A stretch of 64,000 bases of DNA. Origin: Alphaproteobacteria bacterium (GTDB lineage Bacteria > Pseudomonadota > Alphaproteobacteria > Caulobacterales > Hyphomonadaceae). Position numbers and translations under genes: made by a program. Numbering within the stretch: the first letter of the stretch is position 1; each line of letters starts with the position of its first letter. This document shows positions 54,036-62,368 of this stretch, in pieces. The stretch lies in the NCBI GenBank assembly GCA_016125405.1, contig WGLW01000005.1, positions 16,931-80,930 on the forward strand, written 5' to 3'. Below the pieces are notes generated by a model. That model searched no databases. It saw only the letters and a list, made by a program, of their open reading frames with translations, and was not told the origin of the DNA.

Positions 54036-54742
54036 ACGCCCTCGCCTTCAGAGGTTTTCTTGCGCGGCGCAGCGGCCGGCGCCGATCCGCCCGAGCGGCG
54101 GCGCTTGAGTTCGGCGAGTTCCTTCTCAATCGACTCTTCCGCCGCGAGATCCTGGAACTGCGCCTCGAGCGAGCGGTCGCCGACATTGATCAGGTCGGCA
54201 TAGGCTTCCATCTCGTCGACCTTGCGTTCGACCTGGGCGTAGCGGCGCATCGCCTCGTCCACCTTGTTGACCTCGATACGCGAGCGCATCGAGATGCGGT
54301 GTTCGGCGGCCTCGCGGCGCACGATCAGGGCGCGCAGCTTGGTCTTGGCTTCATCGAGCTTGAGCTGGAGCTTTTCCAGATCGCTCTGGCGTTTGACGGA
54401 AACTTCCTCGATCGCTTTCAGCGCCTGGCGGCGGCTGTCGATTTCGCGTTCGGCTCGCTGCTTGGCCGCAAGGGCGCCGCGGGCGAGGTCTTCACGCCCC
54501 TTCTCCACGGCGAGTTCAGCCTTGGCGGTCCAGTCCTGGCGGGAAGCTTCGAGAGCAACGATGTCGCGCTCGTACTCCTTCTTGTCCGCCATCGAGCGGG
54601 CTGCGGCCGAGCGGACCTCGACCAGGCAGTCTTCCATTTCCTGGATGATCAGGCGGGCGATCTTCTCCGGATCCTCCGCCTTGTCGAGCATCGCGTTGAT
54701 GTTCGAGTTGATGATGTCGGACAGTCGGGAGAAAACGCCCAT
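54032..54742 (-). CDS. pspA: Phage shock protein A
   Basis: A 236-residue peripheral membrane protein of the IM30/PspA/Vipp1 family, almost entirely helical: amphipathic N-terminal helix MGVFSRLSDIINSNINAML, then EDPEKIARLIIQEMEDCL and long coiled coils. It stabilises damaged inner membrane and inhibits PspF when unstressed. A basic, Ala/Pro-rich C-terminal tail of about 15 residues is additional. Confidence 0.95.
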   Translation of the reverse strand: MGVFSRLSDIINSNINAMLDKAEDPEKIARLIIQEMEDCLVEVRSAAARSMADKKEYERDIVALEASRQDWTAKAELAVEKGREDLARGALAAKQRAEREIDSRRQALKAIEEVSVKRQSDLEKLQLKLDEAKTKLRALIVRREAAEHRISMRSRIEVNKVDEAMRRYAQVERKVDEMEAYADLINVGDRSLEAQFQDLAAEESIEKELAELKRRRSGGSAPAAAPRKKTSEGEGV

Positions 54743-54792
54743 ATCAGAACCTTTCGTCTCTCTTTTTGTGGTCTTTTTGTCGTTTCTTGCTG

Positions 54793-54930
54793 CTAGAAGA
54801 TGATGCGGGCGATGACGAAGCCGGCGGCGAAGAAGCCCCAGCTTTCCATCGGCCGACGACCAAGCCATTCGACCACGCGATGGAATGTGTTTTTCGCCTG
54901 GGCTTTGTCCTGTTCGTCGAAGTAGCGCAT
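54793..54930 (-). CDS. Tiny membrane protein at the head of the psp operon
   Basis: A 45-residue protein, MRYFDEQDKAQAKNTFHRVV at the N-terminus and a membrane helix at the end (SWGFFAAGFVIARIIF). It sits between the sigma-54 promoter and pspA, with GGAGAGA before the ATG (an in-frame ATG lies four codons upstream). Position and size recall PspD-like accessory proteins, but the sequence is not recognisably PspD. Confidence 0.65.
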   Translation of the reverse strand: MRYFDEQDKAQAKNTFHRVVEWLGRRPMESWGFFAAGFVIARIIF

Positions 54931-54977
54931 CTGTCTCTCCATGCGTCCGCCGGTGTTGTCCCGGCATGAACCAATGG

Positions 54978-54994
54978 ATGCAACCGCCGTGCCA
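54978..54994 (-). promoter_or_regulatory. Sigma-54 promoter of the psp operon
   Basis: Read on the minus strand: TGGCACG-GCGG-TTGCAT, a perfect -24/-12 element (TGGCACG-N4-TTGCA). The transcription start is expected about 12 bases further, near 54966, giving a leader of roughly 35 bases before the tiny membrane protein. It fits control by the adjacent PspF. Confidence 0.9.
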
Positions 54995-55067
54995 GTTTTT
55001 CGATAACCATTCAAACCATTGTATTTGTTTGTTTTTAAGGTCGAACTCCTTGGTGTTGGGTAATGAT

Positions 55068-55084
55068 TTGGCGAATGTCGCCAA
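55068..55084. promoter_or_regulatory. PspF upstream activating sequence candidate
   Basis: TTGGCGA-ATG-TCGCCAA is a perfect 7-3-7 palindrome about 80 bases upstream of the sigma-54 promoter and 45 bases before pspF. A related half-site TGGCGAACATG follows at about 55093, and TTCGCCACATGG overlaps the pspF start. Location is right both for activation of the operon and for pspF autoregulation. Confidence 0.7.
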
Positions 55085-55128
55085 CATTTTTCTGGCGAAC
55101 ATGACCTGTTGGTGGTAATTTTCGCCAC

Positions 55129-56232
55129 ATGGCGCTGCCCCCCACATCCCCGCCCGAGCTCATCGGTCAATCGCCGCTCTGGGTCGATACGCTAGAGCGC
55201 GTCTCGCTGGCGGCGCTGGTCGAGCGACCGATCCTCGTGATCGGCGAACGGGGCACCGGCAAGGAGCTGGTCGCCGAGCGGCTCCACTTCCTCAGTCCGC
55301 GCTGGGACAAGCCCTTCGTCAAGGTCAACTGCGCGGCGCTTTCCGACGACCTGCTCGACAGCGAACTCTTCGGCCATGAAGCCGGCGCCTTCACCGGCGC
55401 CACCAAGCGCCGACACGGCCGCTTCGAACAGGCCGACGGCGGCACGCTGTTCCTCGACGAGATCGCGACCGCCTCTATGGAGGTCCAGGAAAAGCTGTTG
55501 CGCGTGGTCGAGTATGGCGAGTTCCAGCGCCTGGGCGGCGAGGACACGCTTAACGCCGACGTACGCGTGATCGCCGCCACCAACGTCGACCTGCCCGCCC
55601 GCGCCGCCGACGGACGTTTCCGCGCCGACCTGCTCGACCGGCTGGCCTTCGACGTGGTGACGCTTGCGCCCCTGCGCGCCCGGCCCGAGGACATCCGGCT
55701 GCTCGCCGAACATTTCGGCCAGCGCATCGCCCGCGAACTGGAGGGCGATTTTCCCGGCTGGTCGACCGAGGCGATGGCGGCGATGCAGGCGCACGACTGG
55801 CCGGGCAATGTGCGCGAGCTGAAGAACACCGCCGAGCGCGCCACCTTTCGCGTGATGGCGGCGCAGGCCAATGGCGCGCCGCTGGGGCCGGTGACGCTGA
55901 CGGCCGACATGCTCGATCCCTTCGCCTCGCCCTGGCGTCCGGCGGCGGAGGTGGCGACGAGCGCACGCCGTCCTTCGCCGCTGCCTGCCCCCACGCCCGC
56001 ACCGGCCGCCTCACCCGCCGCAGACGACGCGCCGGTCGATTTCCACGATGCGGTGCAGGCCCTTGAACGGCGCCTCCTCGAAACGGCGCTGGCCGCCGAA
56101 AACGGTCACCAGCGCAAGGCGGCAGAACGATTGGGCCTCAGCTATCACCAGATGCGCGGTCTTCTCCGGAAATACGGTTATGGACGCGACAGCGGGCCGG
56201 ACGACCAGATATCCCCATCATCCCCTTCCTGA
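55129..56232 (+). CDS. pspF: PspF sigma-54-dependent activator
   Basis: A 367-residue enhancer-binding protein without a regulatory receiver domain, as in PspF. AAA+ core: Walker A GERGTGKE, the GAFTGA loop that contacts sigma-54 (GHEAGAFTGATKRR), Walker B GTLFLDEI, and WPGNVRELKN sensor II. After a Pro/Ala-rich linker a Fis-type helix-turn-helix ends the protein (RKAAERLGLSYHQMRGLLRKYG). It activates the divergent operon and is normally restrained by PspA. Confidence 0.94.
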   Translation: MALPPTSPPELIGQSPLWVDTLERVSLAALVERPILVIGERGTGKELVAERLHFLSPRWDKPFVKVNCAALSDDLLDSELFGHEAGAFTGATKRRHGRFEQADGGTLFLDEIATASMEVQEKLLRVVEYGEFQRLGGEDTLNADVRVIAATNVDLPARAADGRFRADLLDRLAFDVVTLAPLRARPEDIRLLAEHFGQRIARELEGDFPGWSTEAMAAMQAHDWPGNVRELKNTAERATFRVMAAQANGAPLGPVTLTADMLDPFASPWRPAAEVATSARRPSPLPAPTPAPAASPAADDAPVDFHDAVQALERRLLETALAAENGHQRKAAERLGLSYHQMRGLLRKYGYGRDSGPDDQISPSSPS

Positions 56233-56694
56233 CACGAGCGATGCAGGCGGGCCATGGGATGACAACATGGTCTTCGCGCAGGCGAAAAACGGAGGGCGGC
56301 ATTGGGGCAATCGCGGAAACGTCTTGTCTCCAGGGATGAGGAGATCGACGACGATTTTCGCTGCAGACTGGAACGCGCCCCGGCCGAGCTGCGGATCGAC
56401 CAGGTGGACGTGGACGCCTTCGACCCGAACGATGATGTCCCCGATGATGCTCCCAATGTCGATCATAGTCGCGGATGGCGATTGCTTCGAGCAGCAGATG
56501 GCGTCTGACGAAGCGCCTCAAGGCGAGCTGTGCAGGAAAAGAAAATGGAGCCGGGGCGCCAGCCGGCCCGGCCCAGCGGTGCAAGTGCATACATCACTTG
56601 CGTCCCTGCTTGCTTCACCGACGGTCCGCGCAGTCAGGTCGTGACATTGAAAAATGTGCGCGCGCCCCCTTGCGGGTCGAAGGCGGCATGATAG
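56233..56694. other. Intergenic region of about 460 bases, no confident gene
   Basis: Two small frames are worth recording. On the minus strand 56218-56466 could encode 82 residues beginning MIDIGSIIGDIIVRVEGVHV, overlapping the end of pspF by 15 bases. On the plus strand 56302-56508 could encode 68 acidic residues. They are antisense to each other and neither has a clear ribosome binding site or recognisable family, so neither is called. Confidence 0.3.
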
Positions 56695-56710
56695 TTAAGC
56701 ATGTACTTAA
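56695..56710. promoter_or_regulatory. Operator candidate of the arsR-SRPBCC operon
   Basis: TTAAG-CATGTA-CTTAA, an inverted repeat ending 14 bases before the regulator start. ArsR-family repressors bind such TTAAG/CTTAA palindromes next to their own genes, so autorepression of the operon is expected. Confidence 0.6.
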
Positions 56711-56724
56711 GTGTTGGAGTTGGC

Positions 56725-57081
56725 ATGCAGGCCGCCCTCGACCGCACATTTCACGCGCTGTCCGATCCAACCCGACGAGCCATGGTGCAACGCCTTTCGC
56801 GCGGTCCGGCGACCGTCAGCGAGCTCGCAAGACCTCTGACGATCTCGTTGCCAGCCGTCGTCCAGCATCTTCAGGTCCTCGAAAACTGCGGCGTCATCCG
56901 GTCGGAAAAAGTCGGGCGGGTGCGAACCTGCGCGATTGAACCAAACGCCCTGTCCGCAGCGGAACGGTGGATCAGCGATCGCCGGCAGCTGTGGGAGCGC
57001 CGTCTGGACCGCCTCGCGGACTTTCTCGACGACGCGGATGCAGCGCCTCGGAAGTCGCCAGGAAAAGGAGAACCAGGATGA
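56725..57081 (+). CDS. ArsR-family repressor (SdpR/YdfF-type, no metal site)
   Basis: A 118-residue winged-helix protein: FHALSDPTRRAMVQRLSRGPATVSELARP and the recognition region SLPAVVQHLQVLENCGVI. There are no metal-binding cysteine pairs, so it belongs to the ArsR branch usually paired with SRPBCC proteins. The ATG at 56725 has GGAG nine bases upstream; an earlier ATG at 56701 lies inside the operator palindrome. Its stop overlaps the next start. Confidence 0.88.
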   Translation: MQAALDRTFHALSDPTRRAMVQRLSRGPATVSELARPLTISLPAVVQHLQVLENCGVIRSEKVGRVRTCAIEPNALSAAERWISDRRQLWERRLDRLADFLDDADAAPRKSPGKGEPG

Positions 57082-57545
57082 CGGCTTCAGCCCCAGCGAC
57101 AAGGGTAAGGCACGCGACGCTGACGTTCGAGCGCACGTTCAAGGCCTCACCCGATCGGGTGTTCGATGCCTGGGCCGACCCCGCCAAGCGCATGCAATGG
57201 GACGTACCGGGCGAGAACTGGGTCGTCGCCGAGCATCGTCAGGATTTCCGCCTCTGGGGCGAGGAGCTGACCCGCTTTGGACCAAAGGACAACGCCCATG
57301 TGATAAGCAAGGGCTGCTATCTCGATATCGCCCGGAACCGGCGGATCATTTCGGCCGGCGTCATGCACGGCGACGGCCAGGCAATGACGGCAACCATGTG
57401 CACGATCGAGATAACGCCCAACGGAGACGGCTCGAAGCTAACGCTCACCGATCAGTCAGCTTTCTTTGGTTGGGAGACAGAAGACATGCGCAGGGAAGGG
57501 TTCGGGCAAATCCTGGACAGGCTGGGCGCGTGGCTCGCGCGCTGA
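57078..57545 (+). CDS. SRPBCC (AHSA1-type) ligand-binding protein
   Basis: A 155-residue START-like protein: FERTFKASPDRVFDAWADPAKRMQW at the N-terminus and the closing helix (GFGQILDRLGAWL). AHSA1-type proteins bind small hydrophobic ligands; in ArsR-linked operons their role is unknown. Coupled to the repressor by a four-base overlap. Confidence 0.85.
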   Translation: MTASAPATRVRHATLTFERTFKASPDRVFDAWADPAKRMQWDVPGENWVVAEHRQDFRLWGEELTRFGPKDNAHVISKGCYLDIARNRRIISAGVMHGDGQAMTATMCTIEITPNGDGSKLTLTDQSAFFGWETEDMRREGFGQILDRLGAWLAR

Positions 57546-57570
57546 CACGGAAGGGAAAAGGAAGACAGTC

Positions 57571-58221
57571 ATGTCGTTCGTGCTTTATCATCATCCGCTG
57601 TCTTCCTATTGCTGGAAGGTGTCGATCGCGCTTTACGAAGCGGACGCCGACTTCGAAGCGCGGCTGGTCAATCTTGGCGATCCGGCCGAGCGCGCCGAAT
57701 ACCTGACGCTTTCGCCCTTCGGAAAAATTCCGGTGCTGCGCGACGAGACGGCGAAGCGCACCCTTCTCGAAACCAGCCTGATCATCGAATACCTGGCGAT
57801 GACCGTGCCTGGCGCCGCCGGCCTCTTGCCGGCAGCACGCGAACTCGCCTTTCCGATCCGCGCGAAAGACCGTTTCTTCGATCTTTATGTCAACACGCCG
57901 ATCGGGAAGATTGTGACCGACCGGCTTCGGCCCCAAGGCGGTAAGGATGCAATTGGCGTTGAGGCGGCGCGAAACGATCTGCAGACGGCGATCGACATCG
58001 TCGAGCGTGAAATGGCCGATTCGAGCGCTTGGGCGGCAGGCGACACATTCACGATGGCCGACTGCGCTGCGGCCCCTGCGCTCTATTACGCCAACAAGAT
58101 CGAGCCGTTCGGCGACACCCATCCCAACGCAACGGCCTATCTCGGCCGGCTGACCGGGCGGCCGTCGGTCGCCCGTGTGATCCGCGAAGCTGAGCCCTTT
58201 TTCTCGATGATGCCCGCATGA
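57571..58221 (+). CDS. Glutathione S-transferase family protein
   Basis: A 216-residue GST. Thioredoxin-like N-domain (LYHHPLSSYCWKVSIAL; FGKIPVLRDE with cis-proline; LLETSLIIEYL with the glutathione-binding Glu-Ser/Thr) and a helical C-domain (WAAGDTFTMADCAAAPAL). AGGAAG precedes the ATG. Sits between two SRPBCC genes in the same operon, which suggests detoxification of a small electrophile. Confidence 0.9.
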   Translation: MSFVLYHHPLSSYCWKVSIALYEADADFEARLVNLGDPAERAEYLTLSPFGKIPVLRDETAKRTLLETSLIIEYLAMTVPGAAGLLPAARELAFPIRAKDRFFDLYVNTPIGKIVTDRLRPQGGKDAIGVEAARNDLQTAIDIVEREMADSSAWAAGDTFTMADCAAAPALYYANKIEPFGDTHPNATAYLGRLTGRPSVARVIREAEPFFSMMPA

Positions 58222-58673
58222 CCCGCACAGCAGTCCATTCGACATTCGAGATCGAGCGCCGCTACAAGGCGGCCCCGGCAAGGGTTTTCGCCGCCTGGTC
58301 GACGGCGAAGGCCAAGAGCGCCTGGTTTCACGGGCCAGACGAACGCGGCCGCAAGCCTCTCGAACTTGATTTCCGGGTCGGCGGCCGGGAGGTCGCCTCC
58401 GGCACGGCGAAAGATGGAACGACACATCGCTACGAGGCGACCTATCTCGACATCGCGCCGAATGAGCGGTTCATCCTCGCCTACGTCATGCACATCGACC
58501 AACGGTTGATCTCGGCGTCGCTGATGACGGTGGAGGTGTTCGCCGACGGCAATGGAACGCGACTCAAACTCACGGAGCAGGACGCCTATCTGGATGGCTG
58601 GGATGAGGGCGGCGGCCGCGAACGCGGCACCGCCGACCTGCTCGATCAATTGGGCGCGGCCCTCGGGGAGTGA
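58218..58673 (+). CDS. SRPBCC (AHSA1-type) ligand-binding protein
   Basis: A 151-residue paralogue of the SRPBCC protein three genes earlier: FEIERRYKAAPARVFAAWSTAKAKSAWF and a closing helix GTADLLDQLGAAL. Overlaps the GST stop by four bases. Final gene of the arsR-SRPBCC-GST-SRPBCC operon. Confidence 0.85.
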   Translation: MTRTAVHSTFEIERRYKAAPARVFAAWSTAKAKSAWFHGPDERGRKPLELDFRVGGREVASGTAKDGTTHRYEATYLDIAPNERFILAYVMHIDQRLISASLMTVEVFADGNGTRLKLTEQDAYLDGWDEGGGRERGTADLLDQLGAALGE

Positions 58674-59072
58674 GATCAACGGCGGCGTGTCGGCGGCTCG
58701 CCAAGAACGAAGACCAGAGGCGGCGGCCGTCAGGCGCTCGTTCGGCGCCACGCCCGAGCGCTAACCCGGATTAACGCTAAGGCGCGGCTGGAAAATCTTT
58801 CGAACGGCAAAGCCGATCGCGACGGGGCGGCTTCCCGGATACGGGGCTTCGCGCTGGAAGGGAGCCAGTTCCGATTGGGCGCCGGTCCGCCGCCGCGACG
58901 CGTAAAAATTCGACATTGGGGTCATAACAGTGCGGTTAATTATCGGGCGCCGGCAAATTTTTGCCAATCAAACGCAGCCGACATGCTCTATGTCAGGGAC
59001 TGCCCTAGAACCTGCGCGTACAAACAATTCCAGCCGGACCGCTAGCAACGTGCCGTGCCACGGAGGCGCAAC
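58674..59072. other. Intergenic region of about 400 bases with an AT-rich palindrome
   Basis: No gene is supported. The stretch includes GGCAAA-TT-TTTGCC (58952-58965), a perfect palindrome in a locally AT-rich patch that may be a terminator or an operator for the small genes downstream. The rest shows only Arg/Ala-rich shadow frames. Confidence 0.5.
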
Positions 59073-59261
59073 GTGTCGGCAACATCTTCTGTTATCAACC
59101 GCTTCAGGAACCGCCGGGACGCAGAACGCGCGCTCGACGATATCATTGCGGACGGCGGCCAGCCGACGGAATTTCGCATCGACGAGGCCGCGGACGGCAC
59201 ATGCCTGATCGTTATCCTGGAACGGGATGGCGGCGAGATCGCGGGAACACTCGGCGCCTGA
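59073..59261 (+). CDS. Small hypothetical protein, GTG start
   Basis: A 62-residue acidic protein from a GTG preceded by a strong GGAGG at seven bases. It has an alpha-beta pattern (INRFRNRRDAERALDDIIADGG then FRIDEAADGTCLIVILERDGGEIAGTLG) that looks like one folded helix and a beta-hairpin. No family recognised. Confidence 0.55.
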   Translation: MSATSSVINRFRNRRDAERALDDIIADGGQPTEFRIDEAADGTCLIVILERDGGEIAGTLGA

Positions 59262-59360
59262 CGCATCATGTCGGCTCAACTTCGCCGACGACCGAGAACA
59301 ATTTCCTCGCCCGCGCGTTGATCTGCGGCTCGCCATTCCGGCGCGACAAGGGGAAACATC

Positions 59361-59597
59361 ATGAACGTGAAGCTGCTCTGGTTTTCGGCTGCACTGCTCG
59401 GTTCGGCGCTGACGGTTGTCGGGTGCGAACAGAAGACGCCAATGGAAAAAGCGGGCGACGATCTGAAAGACGCCGCTCACGAAACGGGCGACGCCATGAA
59501 AGATGCAGCGCACGACGCGGGCGACGCCATGAAAGACGCCGGCAACGACGCCAAGAACGCCGTCAACAACGCAACCGACGGCAATCCGAACAACTAG
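59361..59597 (+). CDS. Small lipoprotein with LEA-like repeats
   Basis: A 78-residue lipoprotein: lipobox TVVGC then repeats of the 11-residue type DDLKDAAHETG, DAMKDAAHDAG, DAMKDAGNDAK. Such amphipathic helical repeats occur in desiccation- and stress-associated (LEA-like, CsbD-like) proteins. Upstream GGGGAAA fits a ribosome binding site. Confidence 0.7.
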   Translation: MNVKLLWFSAALLGSALTVVGCEQKTPMEKAGDDLKDAAHETGDAMKDAAHDAGDAMKDAGNDAKNAVNNATDGNPNN

Positions 59598-59676
59598 GAC
59601 CGAACAAACGAACTTCCGTTCGTAACGAACGCGGAACGGTGTTTTCGCGGGCGGCGACCTGGCCTATTCGGGGGTC

Positions 59677-60126
59677 ATGACGCTCGATCATCCCCCGGTT
59701 GGCCGCCTCGAAGGCCCTGAACATCTGCTTCCGGCACGGGTCTACTACGAGGACACCGACTTCACCGGCGTGGTCTACCACGCCAACTATCTCCGCTATT
59801 TCGAGCGGGGCCGGTCGGAGTTCCTGCGGGTGATGGGCCCCGTCGAGGGCATGGGCGAGGACCCCGGCGCGTTCGCGGTCGTTCACATTTCCATCGACTT
59901 CAAGGCCCCGGCCCGGATCCATGACGCGCTGCTGATCCGCACCGTCTTCGCCGGGATGCGGGGGCCGCGCCTGATTTTCAGGCAAAGGGCGGAGCGGGAC
60001 GGCGTTTTGCTGTGCGAGGCCGAGGTGATCGCCGTGCCAATTCAGGCCGATGGTCGCGTCCGTCGCCCTTCCGCTGCGGAACTTGCACACTGGGACCGTC
60101 ACAAAAAGCCCGCCGCCACGGAGTAA
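59677..60126 (+). CDS. ybgC: Acyl-CoA thioesterase YbgC of the Tol-Pal cluster
   Basis: A 149-residue hotdog-fold thioesterase. VYYEDTDFTGVVYHANYLRYFERGR contains the catalytic Asp and the signature of YbgC. It opens the tol-pal cluster, as is usual, 168 bases before tolQ. Confidence 0.93.
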   Translation: MTLDHPPVGRLEGPEHLLPARVYYEDTDFTGVVYHANYLRYFERGRSEFLRVMGPVEGMGEDPGAFAVVHISIDFKAPARIHDALLIRTVFAGMRGPRLIFRQRAERDGVLLCEAEVIAVPIQADGRVRRPSAAELAHWDRHKKPAATE

Positions 60127-60294
60127 CAGGACGACGCAACCTTCCCCCGAATGCGACCGTGGAATCGTCCCGATTGACCTTCATGTCGCCTAATTTCGTA
60201 ACCAGAAGCGGTGCACTACTGGCCCGGGAATCTGCGATTCCGCGCTGGTCCGCCTTGAATTGATCCTTTCGAAACCTGCCCACGTGAGGCCTGA

Positions 60295-61044
60295 ATGAAC
60301 CCCGTCGCCCTGCCCGAACTTGCGAACCAGGACTTCTCGCTCATCGCGCTGTTCATGCGGGCGGACATCATCGTGAAGGTGGTGATGGGCATTCTCCTCA
60401 TCGCCTCGATCTGGTCGTGGGCTGTGGCGATCGACAAATGGTTCGGCGTCGGCGGCGCCAAGTCCAAGGCCAGACGGATCGAGGCCGCCTTCGCCTCGGG
60501 ACAATCGATGGACAGCCTGGGCGATCGCGTCGGCGAGCGCAGCTCGGACGCCATGGCGCGGGTCTTCGCCGCCGGCATGAAGGAGTGGCGGGACTCCCGC
60601 CGGTCGCGAGACCTCGATGCGCAGCAATCCAGCGCGCTGGTCGAACGCACCCGCGCGCAGATGGCGGTGGCGGTGAACCGGGAATCCATGCGGATGGAAT
60701 CGGGTCTGGGAACGCTGGCGATCATCGCCTCGGCCACGCCCTTCATCGGCCTCTTCGGAACGGTGATCGGGATCATGAACGCCTTCCGCGACATAGCGGG
60801 GCGCGGCGAGACCAACCTCGCCATCGTGGCGCCGGGCATCGCCGAGGCGCTGTTCGCGACGGCGGCCGGTCTCGGCGCGGCCATCCCGGCGCTGATCTTC
60901 TACAACATGTTCTCCGGCGACGTTTCGAAGTTCACCGAACGGCTGGACAACTTCGCCCAGGAATTCTCGATCCGCCTTTCTCGCCGGCTCTCCCTGCCCG
61001 GCGGCGACCGCGAGGAGCGCCGCGAAGAACGGATGGATTTCTGA
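60295..61044 (+). CDS. tolQ: Tol-Pal system proton channel TolQ
   Basis: A 249-residue inner-membrane protein of the MotA/ExbB family with three membrane segments; the pore helices lie around GTLAIIASATPFIGLFGTVIGIM and AEALFATAAGLGAAIPALIFY. With TolR it uses the proton gradient to energise TolA and constrict the outer membrane at division. tolR starts three bases after its stop. Confidence 0.95.
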   Translation: MNPVALPELANQDFSLIALFMRADIIVKVVMGILLIASIWSWAVAIDKWFGVGGAKSKARRIEAAFASGQSMDSLGDRVGERSSDAMARVFAAGMKEWRDSRRSRDLDAQQSSALVERTRAQMAVAVNRESMRMESGLGTLAIIASATPFIGLFGTVIGIMNAFRDIAGRGETNLAIVAPGIAEALFATAAGLGAAIPALIFYNMFSGDVSKFTERLDNFAQEFSIRLSRRLSLPGGDREERREERMDF

Positions 61045-61047
61045 CCC

Positions 61048-61506
61048 ATGGCCATGCTGATGAAATCCGGGGGGGGCCGAAACCGCCGGAAGAAGCCGAT
61101 GGCGGAAATCAACGTGACGCCGTTCGTCGACGTCATGCTGGTCCTGCTGGTCGTCTTCATGATCACGGCGCCCCTGCTGGCGACGGGCGTGCCCGTGAAC
61201 CTGCCGAAAACATCCGCCAAACCGCTGCCGACCGGCCAGGATACGCCGCTGGTGGTGACAGTGGACAAGACCGGCAAGGTGTTTGTGGGCGAGCAGACCA
61301 CGCCGGTCGAACTGGCTGACCTGGCGCCCATGCTGGTGGCGATCGCCAAGGAAAATCTTGAAAAGCGGGTCTACCTGCGCGGAGACGACGCCGCCGCCTA
61401 CGGCATGGTCGTGGTGGTGATGGCGAAGCTGCAGGGCGCCGGCTTCAAGAACGTGAACATCGTCGTCGATAGCGACACCATGCAGCGCCTCACCAAGGGA
61501 GGCTGA
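61048..61506 (+). CDS. tolR: Tol-Pal system protein TolR
   Basis: A 152-residue single-span protein of the ExbD family: INVTPFVDVMLVLLVVFMITAPLL includes the proton-carrying Asp, followed by a periplasmic domain. Two glycine- and arginine-rich residues runs precede the helix (GGGRNRRKKP). Confidence 0.95.
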   Translation: MAMLMKSGGGRNRRKKPMAEINVTPFVDVMLVLLVVFMITAPLLATGVPVNLPKTSAKPLPTGQDTPLVVTVDKTGKVFVGEQTTPVELADLAPMLVAIAKENLEKRVYLRGDDAAAYGMVVVVMAKLQGAGFKNVNIVVDSDTMQRLTKGG

Positions 61507-61515
61507 CGCGCGAGC

Positions 61516-62310
61516 ATGCGAGTTGGCGTCCCCTTCTCCGTCGCACTGCACCTGGGCCTGCTGGCCACGGGAATTGTCGTGGCGCCGCGGCTGATGGCCG
61601 AGCCGGCGCCCATGATGATCCTGCCGGTCGAGCTGCTGACGGTCGCCGACGTGACGAACGTGAAGCCGGTCGCGGAAGAAAAACCCAAGCAGGCCGACGA
61701 AGCCAAGGACACCGCCGAGAAGGCCGAACCCGCGCCCGCCGCCGAGGAGAAACCGGAACCCGCGCCGGAGCCGGAGCCGGAAATCGTTCCCGACAAATCG
61801 CCCAAGAAACCCGAACCGGAGCCCAAGAAAGAGCCGCCCAAGCCGCCGGCCCCGCCCAAGAAGGAAAAGATGTCGGATGCGCTGGACAGCATCCTCAAGA
61901 GCGTGCCCGACAAGAAGAAGACGTCGCGGAACGCCGCCGACACCTCCACTGCAAGCCTCCGCAATGTCGAGGATGCGGCCCGCAAGGGCGTTGGCGACAA
62001 CCAGCGCATGACCATAACCATCGCCGATTCCATCCGCTCGCAGCTGATGAGCCGCGGCTGCTGGACCGACAAGGACGACATGCCCGACGCCAAGCGGCTG
62101 CGCGCCGTGATTCGCGTGCGGTTCGAGCGCGGCGGCCGCCTGCTGGGCGATCCCAAGATGATCGATCCGCCCCGGCCGCCGGCAGGCGACCCGCCCATGC
62201 TGGTGTTCACTCAGCAGGCGCTGGCGTCCCTCCGGCAATGCGAGCCTTTCCAGGTGCCGCCGGAATATTATGAAACATCGCCCTATATCGATCTCACTTT
62301 CGTACCATAG
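61516..62310 (+). CDS. tolA: Tol-Pal system protein TolA
   Basis: A 264-residue protein: N-terminal membrane helix (FSVALHLGLLATGIVVAP), a long Pro/Glu/Lys spacer of about 90 residues that would span the periplasm, and a C-terminal TonB-like domain (SIRSQLMSRGCWTDKDD to IDLTFVP). Ten bases after tolR. The spacer is proline-rich, not the Ala/Lys helix of the E. coli protein. Confidence 0.9.
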   Translation: MRVGVPFSVALHLGLLATGIVVAPRLMAEPAPMMILPVELLTVADVTNVKPVAEEKPKQADEAKDTAEKAEPAPAAEEKPEPAPEPEPEIVPDKSPKKPEPEPKKEPPKPPAPPKKEKMSDALDSILKSVPDKKKTSRNAADTSTASLRNVEDAARKGVGDNQRMTITIADSIRSQLMSRGCWTDKDDMPDAKRLRAVIRVRFERGGRLLGDPKMIDPPRPPAGDPPMLVFTQQALASLRQCEPFQVPPEYYETSPYIDLTFVP

Positions 62311-62368
62311 ACGCGACACAAGGCGCGGGCAGAATGCGGGATCGGGCCAGAACGGAGAGGTTGGACTG

